Below are positions 6,505-7,925 of a stretch of DNA of 7,925 nt, piece after piece. How positions within the stretch are numbered: the stretch's first letter is position 1; the number at the start of each line of letters is the position of its first letter. Under the pieces are notes generated by a model. It saw only the letters and a list, made by a program, of their open reading frames with translations. It was not told where the DNA came from and ran no database searches. The position numbers and the translations under genes are program-made. Origin of the DNA: Armatimonadetes bacterium UBA5829 (GTDB taxonomy: Bacteria; Armatimonadota; UBA5829); assembly GCA_002431715.1 (NCBI GenBank), contig DJHI01000226.1, forward strand, positions 1-7,925, read 5' to 3'.

Positions 6505-6957
6505 TCAGCATATATCTCCAAGATAGGTTTTGGAATGAAAATCAAGCCCCTTCAAAAATGATCTCATTTCCAGGGGATAGAGTTTATAGTTTTCCAGCCT
6601 GTCTAAATCGAGCCATTCTATACCGATTTGTAATTCATCGGCCACATCTCCCAAAATCATTTTGCAGTCTTCTACCAAATCACAGGAGAAGGTTAACTCT
6701 ACCTGATGAACATCTGGAAATTTAGCAAAATCATGATTGCTGCCAATAAACTCCCTAACAAGAACAAGATCATGAACAATGACATCGGTTCCAATTTCTT
6801 CCCGGCATTCACGACGTAGGGCTTCCGGCATAGTTTCTCCAGGCTCTTGCCCTCCTCCCGGCAGTCCATAGAACACACCTCTGCTATCCTTGCACTTGTT
6901 GCACAGAATCTTACCGTTTTTCACAATTACTGCTTTTACCGAGTTTCTAATCCGCAT
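6505..6957 (-). CDS. Nudix hydrolase (intact copy of a tandem pair)
   Basis: A 150-residue Nudix protein starting MRIRNSVKAVIV. The Nudix box GX5EX7REUXEEXGU spans about 35-57: Gly35, Glu41, Arg49-Glu50, Glu53-Glu54 and Gly56 are all present, so Mg2+-dependent hydrolysis of a nucleoside-diphosphate-linked substrate is expected; the substrate is unknown. Cys19 and Cys22 (LCNKCKD) are shared with the damaged neighbour copy. The open frame runs back to 7041, but the extra 28 residues are an out-of-frame reading of a degraded GH94 tail, so the start is best placed at ATG 6957. Only a weak GGA precedes it. A stop codon of an upstream 11-codon frame lies 2 nt before it, which would allow coupled translation. 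DUF362 follows after 17 bp. The frameshifted copy at 7047-7500 is its paralogue, about two-thirds identical by eye over the best part. Confidence 0.88.
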   Translation of the reverse strand: MRIRNSVKAVIVKNGKILCNKCKDSRGVFYGLPGGGQEPGETMPEALRRECREEIGTDVIVHDLVLVREFIGSNHDFAKFPDVHQVELTFSCDLVEDCKMILGDVADELQIGIEWLDLDRLENYKLYPLEMRSFLKGLDFHSKTYLGDIC

Positions 6958-6959
6958 GC

Positions 6960-7010
6960 TTATTCCGAACCCATCACGCACACAACTGTATCCATGTGTC
7001 TTTCCTCTAT
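6960..7010 (-). pseudogene. Remnant of a GH94 gene 3' end, now an 11-codon open frame
   Basis: Codons from ATA at 7010 read I-E-E-R-H-M-D-T-V-V-C-V-M-G-S-E-stop. They align without gaps to the end of the live GH94 gene, V-E-E-G-R-T-A-K-I-V-C-V-M-G-stop (7547-7503). Both are followed a few bases later by the start of a Nudix gene. An in-frame TAG precedes the remnant, so it is cut off from any GH94 body. Within it an ATG at 6995-6993 has GAGG 8 nt upstream and opens an 11-residue frame ending TAA at 6962-6960, two bases before the Nudix ATG. It may act only as a coupling leader, or do nothing. Confidence 0.65.
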
Positions 7011-7016
7011 ATGCTA

Positions 7017-7044
7017 AATTTGATCGTTTTCTAGGTATCAAATT
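7017..7044. repeat. AT-rich inverted repeat between the duplicated units
   Basis: AATTTGAT (7017-7024) and ATCAAATT (7037-7044) are perfect 8-bp complements around a 12-nt loop. The repeat lies 2 bp past the stop of the damaged Nudix copy and just before the GH94 remnant. It is too AT-rich and lacks a T run to be a convincing terminator; an operator or chance are the alternatives. Confidence 0.35.
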
Positions 7045-7046
7045 AA

Positions 7047-7500
7047 TCAGTTTATATCTCCAAGATAAGTGGTCTTGGAGTTGAATTGCATATTTTTCAG
7101 AAATGGTCTCATTTCTTGTGGATAGAGTCTATAATTTTCCAGCTTATCCAGTTCGAGCCACTCTACGCCAATCTGATCTTTATCGGGTACGGTACCGCAC
7201 TCTAGTGTGCAACCGTCTGAGAGGGCACAAGTAAACATCAATTCGACTTGGTGTAATTCTGATTCATATTCTGCGAATTCGTGGTTGGTGCTTATATAGT
7301 CTCTGACAAATACAAGGTCACCAACGGTGACCTCTGTTCCAATTTCTTCAAGGCATTCACGTCTGAGTGCATCTGGAAGGATTTCTCCTGGTTCTTGGCC
7401 TCCACCTGGCAGGAGATAAAAAAATCCCCAGTCGTCTTTGCACTTGATGCATAAAATTTTACCGTCTTCTACTAGTTTTGACCGAATTTCGAAGATACAT
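7047..7500 (-). pseudogene. Nudix hydrolase, frameshifted second copy
   Basis: From TGA at 7049-7047 back to about 7481, one frame is open and encodes a Nudix protein closely resembling the neighbour. It keeps the complete box (GGGQEPGE...RRECLEEIGT), the LCIKCKD segment, the QVEL and EWLEL blocks and the C-terminal YLGDI. The matching start ATG (7500-7498) encodes MYLRNSVK, like MRIRNSVK in the intact copy, but in another frame. Between AAAACT and GTAGAAGAC about 5 bases are missing relative to the intact gene. Reading from the ATG reaches TAA a few codons later. The downstream frame has no ATG, GTG or TTG before TTG at 7241, which is beyond the Nudix box. It is therefore probably inactive, unless this is a sequencing error. 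Its ATG lies 2 bp after the GH94 stop, so it was once coupled to that gene. Confidence 0.82.
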
Positions 7501-7547
7501 TGCTAACCCATCACACACACGATCTTCGCTGTGCGCCCTTCTTCTAC
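7047..7547 (-). repeat. Tandem duplication, unit B (live GH94 tail + frameshifted Nudix)
   Basis: This is the partner of 6505-7010. Here the GH94 portion is the true end of the gene and the Nudix portion is broken. The homology to unit A includes the last 14 GH94 codons, so the duplicated segment began inside the GH94 gene or included all of it with later loss. Confidence 0.7.
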
Positions 7548-7925
7548 CTGCGGTAAAACCTGTCCATCTATTACATGGCCATCCATTTCCAGCTTTTTGA
7601 CACCCCTCAGCACGTGTCCAGGGTTTCTAACCTCTATTTCATAAGTAGCGCCTCTGAACTTGCGTGTAACTTTGAATCCATCCCACTTATCAGGAATGCA
7701 TGGGTCAATTATCAAGCCTTCATAGGTGGGCCGAACACCGAGAATATAATCCAATGCATCTCTGAACATCCAAACGCCTGAACCGGTGAGCCACGAATGA
7801 CTAGCCTGCCCAAAAGTGGGATGATCGTCACTGGTGACATATTCTGAATAGACATATGGCTCCATCTTATACACATCCGGGTCATGCGCCTGGACCATTG
7901 GTAAAGTTTTTCTGTAATAGTCATA
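7503..7925 (-). CDS. GH94 phosphorylase, cellobiose phosphorylase-like (C-terminal part, 5' end beyond window)
   Basis: The frame is open from the right edge to TAG at 7505-7503, giving 140 residues. The sequence is typical of the end of cellobiose/cellodextrin phosphorylases: KMEPYVYSEY, FGQASHSWLTGSGVWMFRDAL, YILGVRPTYEGLIIDPCIPD, KWDGFKVTRKFRGATYEIEV and a closing VCVMG. These cover the last helices of the (alpha/alpha)6 barrel and the C-terminal beta domain; the family is about 800 residues or longer, so over four fifths lies outside. Cellobiose phosphorylase splits cellobiose with phosphate into alpha-glucose 1-phosphate and glucose, saving ATP in anaerobic cellulose users. Other GH94 specificities (cellodextrin, cellobionate, chitobiose) cannot be excluded without the catalytic region. 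No signal peptide can be assessed. It is the first visible gene of the leftward cluster and its stop lies 2 bp before a former Nudix start. Confidence 0.92.
   Translation of the reverse strand, partial: YDYYRKTLPMVQAHDPDVYKMEPYVYSEYVTSDDHPTFGQASHSWLTGSGVWMFRDALDYILGVRPTYEGLIIDPCIPDKWDGFKVTRKFRGATYEIEVRNPGHVLRGVKKLEMDGHVIDGQVLPQVEEGRTAKIVCVMG

Larger units (their letters stand above)
6505..7010 (-). repeat. Tandem duplication, unit A (GH94 tail remnant + intact Nudix)
   Basis: This unit is homologous to 7047-7547 in the same order and orientation: GH94 C-terminal codons, a 2-nt gap, Nudix start, Nudix end. DNA identity is clear in blocks such as TATATCTCCAAGATA near both Nudix 3' ends and GTGATGGGTT near both GH94 ends. 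Divergence is extensive, so the duplication is old. Upstream of 7010 the homology fades. Confidence 0.7.

Noticed and set aside
6958..7041. Twenty-eight-residue N-terminal extension of the Nudix protein
   Set aside because: It is an out-of-frame reading of the GH94 remnant, and the alignment with the second copy begins at the ATG at 6957.
7460..7490. Programmed ribosomal frameshift in the second Nudix copy
   Set aside because: The needed shift is +1, with no recognisable slippery site or stimulatory structure, and about 5 bases are missing relative to the paralogue; mutation is simpler.
1..7925. Mobile elements, CRISPR array or defence island
   Set aside because: No transposase, integrase, Cas or known defence protein is encoded, and there are no spaced direct repeats; the only repeats are the old gene duplication and short inverted repeats.

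Overview
The window is a bacterial chromosome segment of moderate GC. It shows standard-code genes, clear Shine-Dalgarno sites (GGAGG, AAGGAG, AGGAAG) and sigma70-like promoters. A ferredoxin-type nitroreductase and a compact-cysteine iron-sulfur flavoprotein suggest an anaerobic or facultative lifestyle. The cellobiose phosphorylase fragment suggests use of plant-derived oligosaccharides. The phylum cannot be fixed from the sequence alone; an Armatimonadota-like or other non-model bacterium would fit, but that is a guess. I see no insertion sequence, phage gene, CRISPR array, rRNA or tRNA.

Left block (1-1858): an HxlR-family regulator, cut by the window edge, runs leftward from 300. It is divergent from a two-gene rightward operon encoding an iron-sulfur flavoprotein/NAD(P)H-FMN reductase (419-961) and a nitroreductase with an N-terminal 2x[4Fe-4S] ferredoxin domain (990-1814). 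The 118-bp intergenic region holds an inverted repeat lying between the proposed -35 and -10 of the regulator. This is the usual layout of an autoregulated redox- or electrophile-responsive switch. A hairpin at 1831-1858 ends this operon and, from the other side, the leftward genes.

Right block (1868-7925): all genes read leftward. In transcription order they are the C-terminal part of a GH94 cellobiose phosphorylase-like enzyme, a frameshifted Nudix copy, an intact Nudix hydrolase, a DUF362 protein, a HAD phosphatase/beta-phosphoglucomutase-like protein, a PAP2 lipid phosphatase, a GT39/ArnT-like membrane glycosyltransferase, and an RRM/RGG RNA-binding protein. Short gaps (17 bp Nudix-DUF362, 40 bp DUF362-HAD) and an ATGA overlap (PAP2-GT39) suggest cotranscription. 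Internal promoters are visible before the PAP2 gene (TTGGCA-18-TATAAT) and before the RRM gene (TTGCTT-17-TATACT), so PAP2-GT39 and RRM are probably also independent units.

The most unusual structure is an old, diverged tandem duplication at 6505-7547. Each unit is a Nudix gene preceded by the 3' end of a GH94 gene. In one unit the GH94 end belongs to the live gene and the Nudix gene is frameshifted. In the other the Nudix gene is intact and only about 14-16 codons of GH94 tail survive, now an 11-codon open frame with its own ribosome binding site just before the Nudix start. No wholly new system is evident; the rest belongs to recognisable families whose substrates are mostly undetermined.
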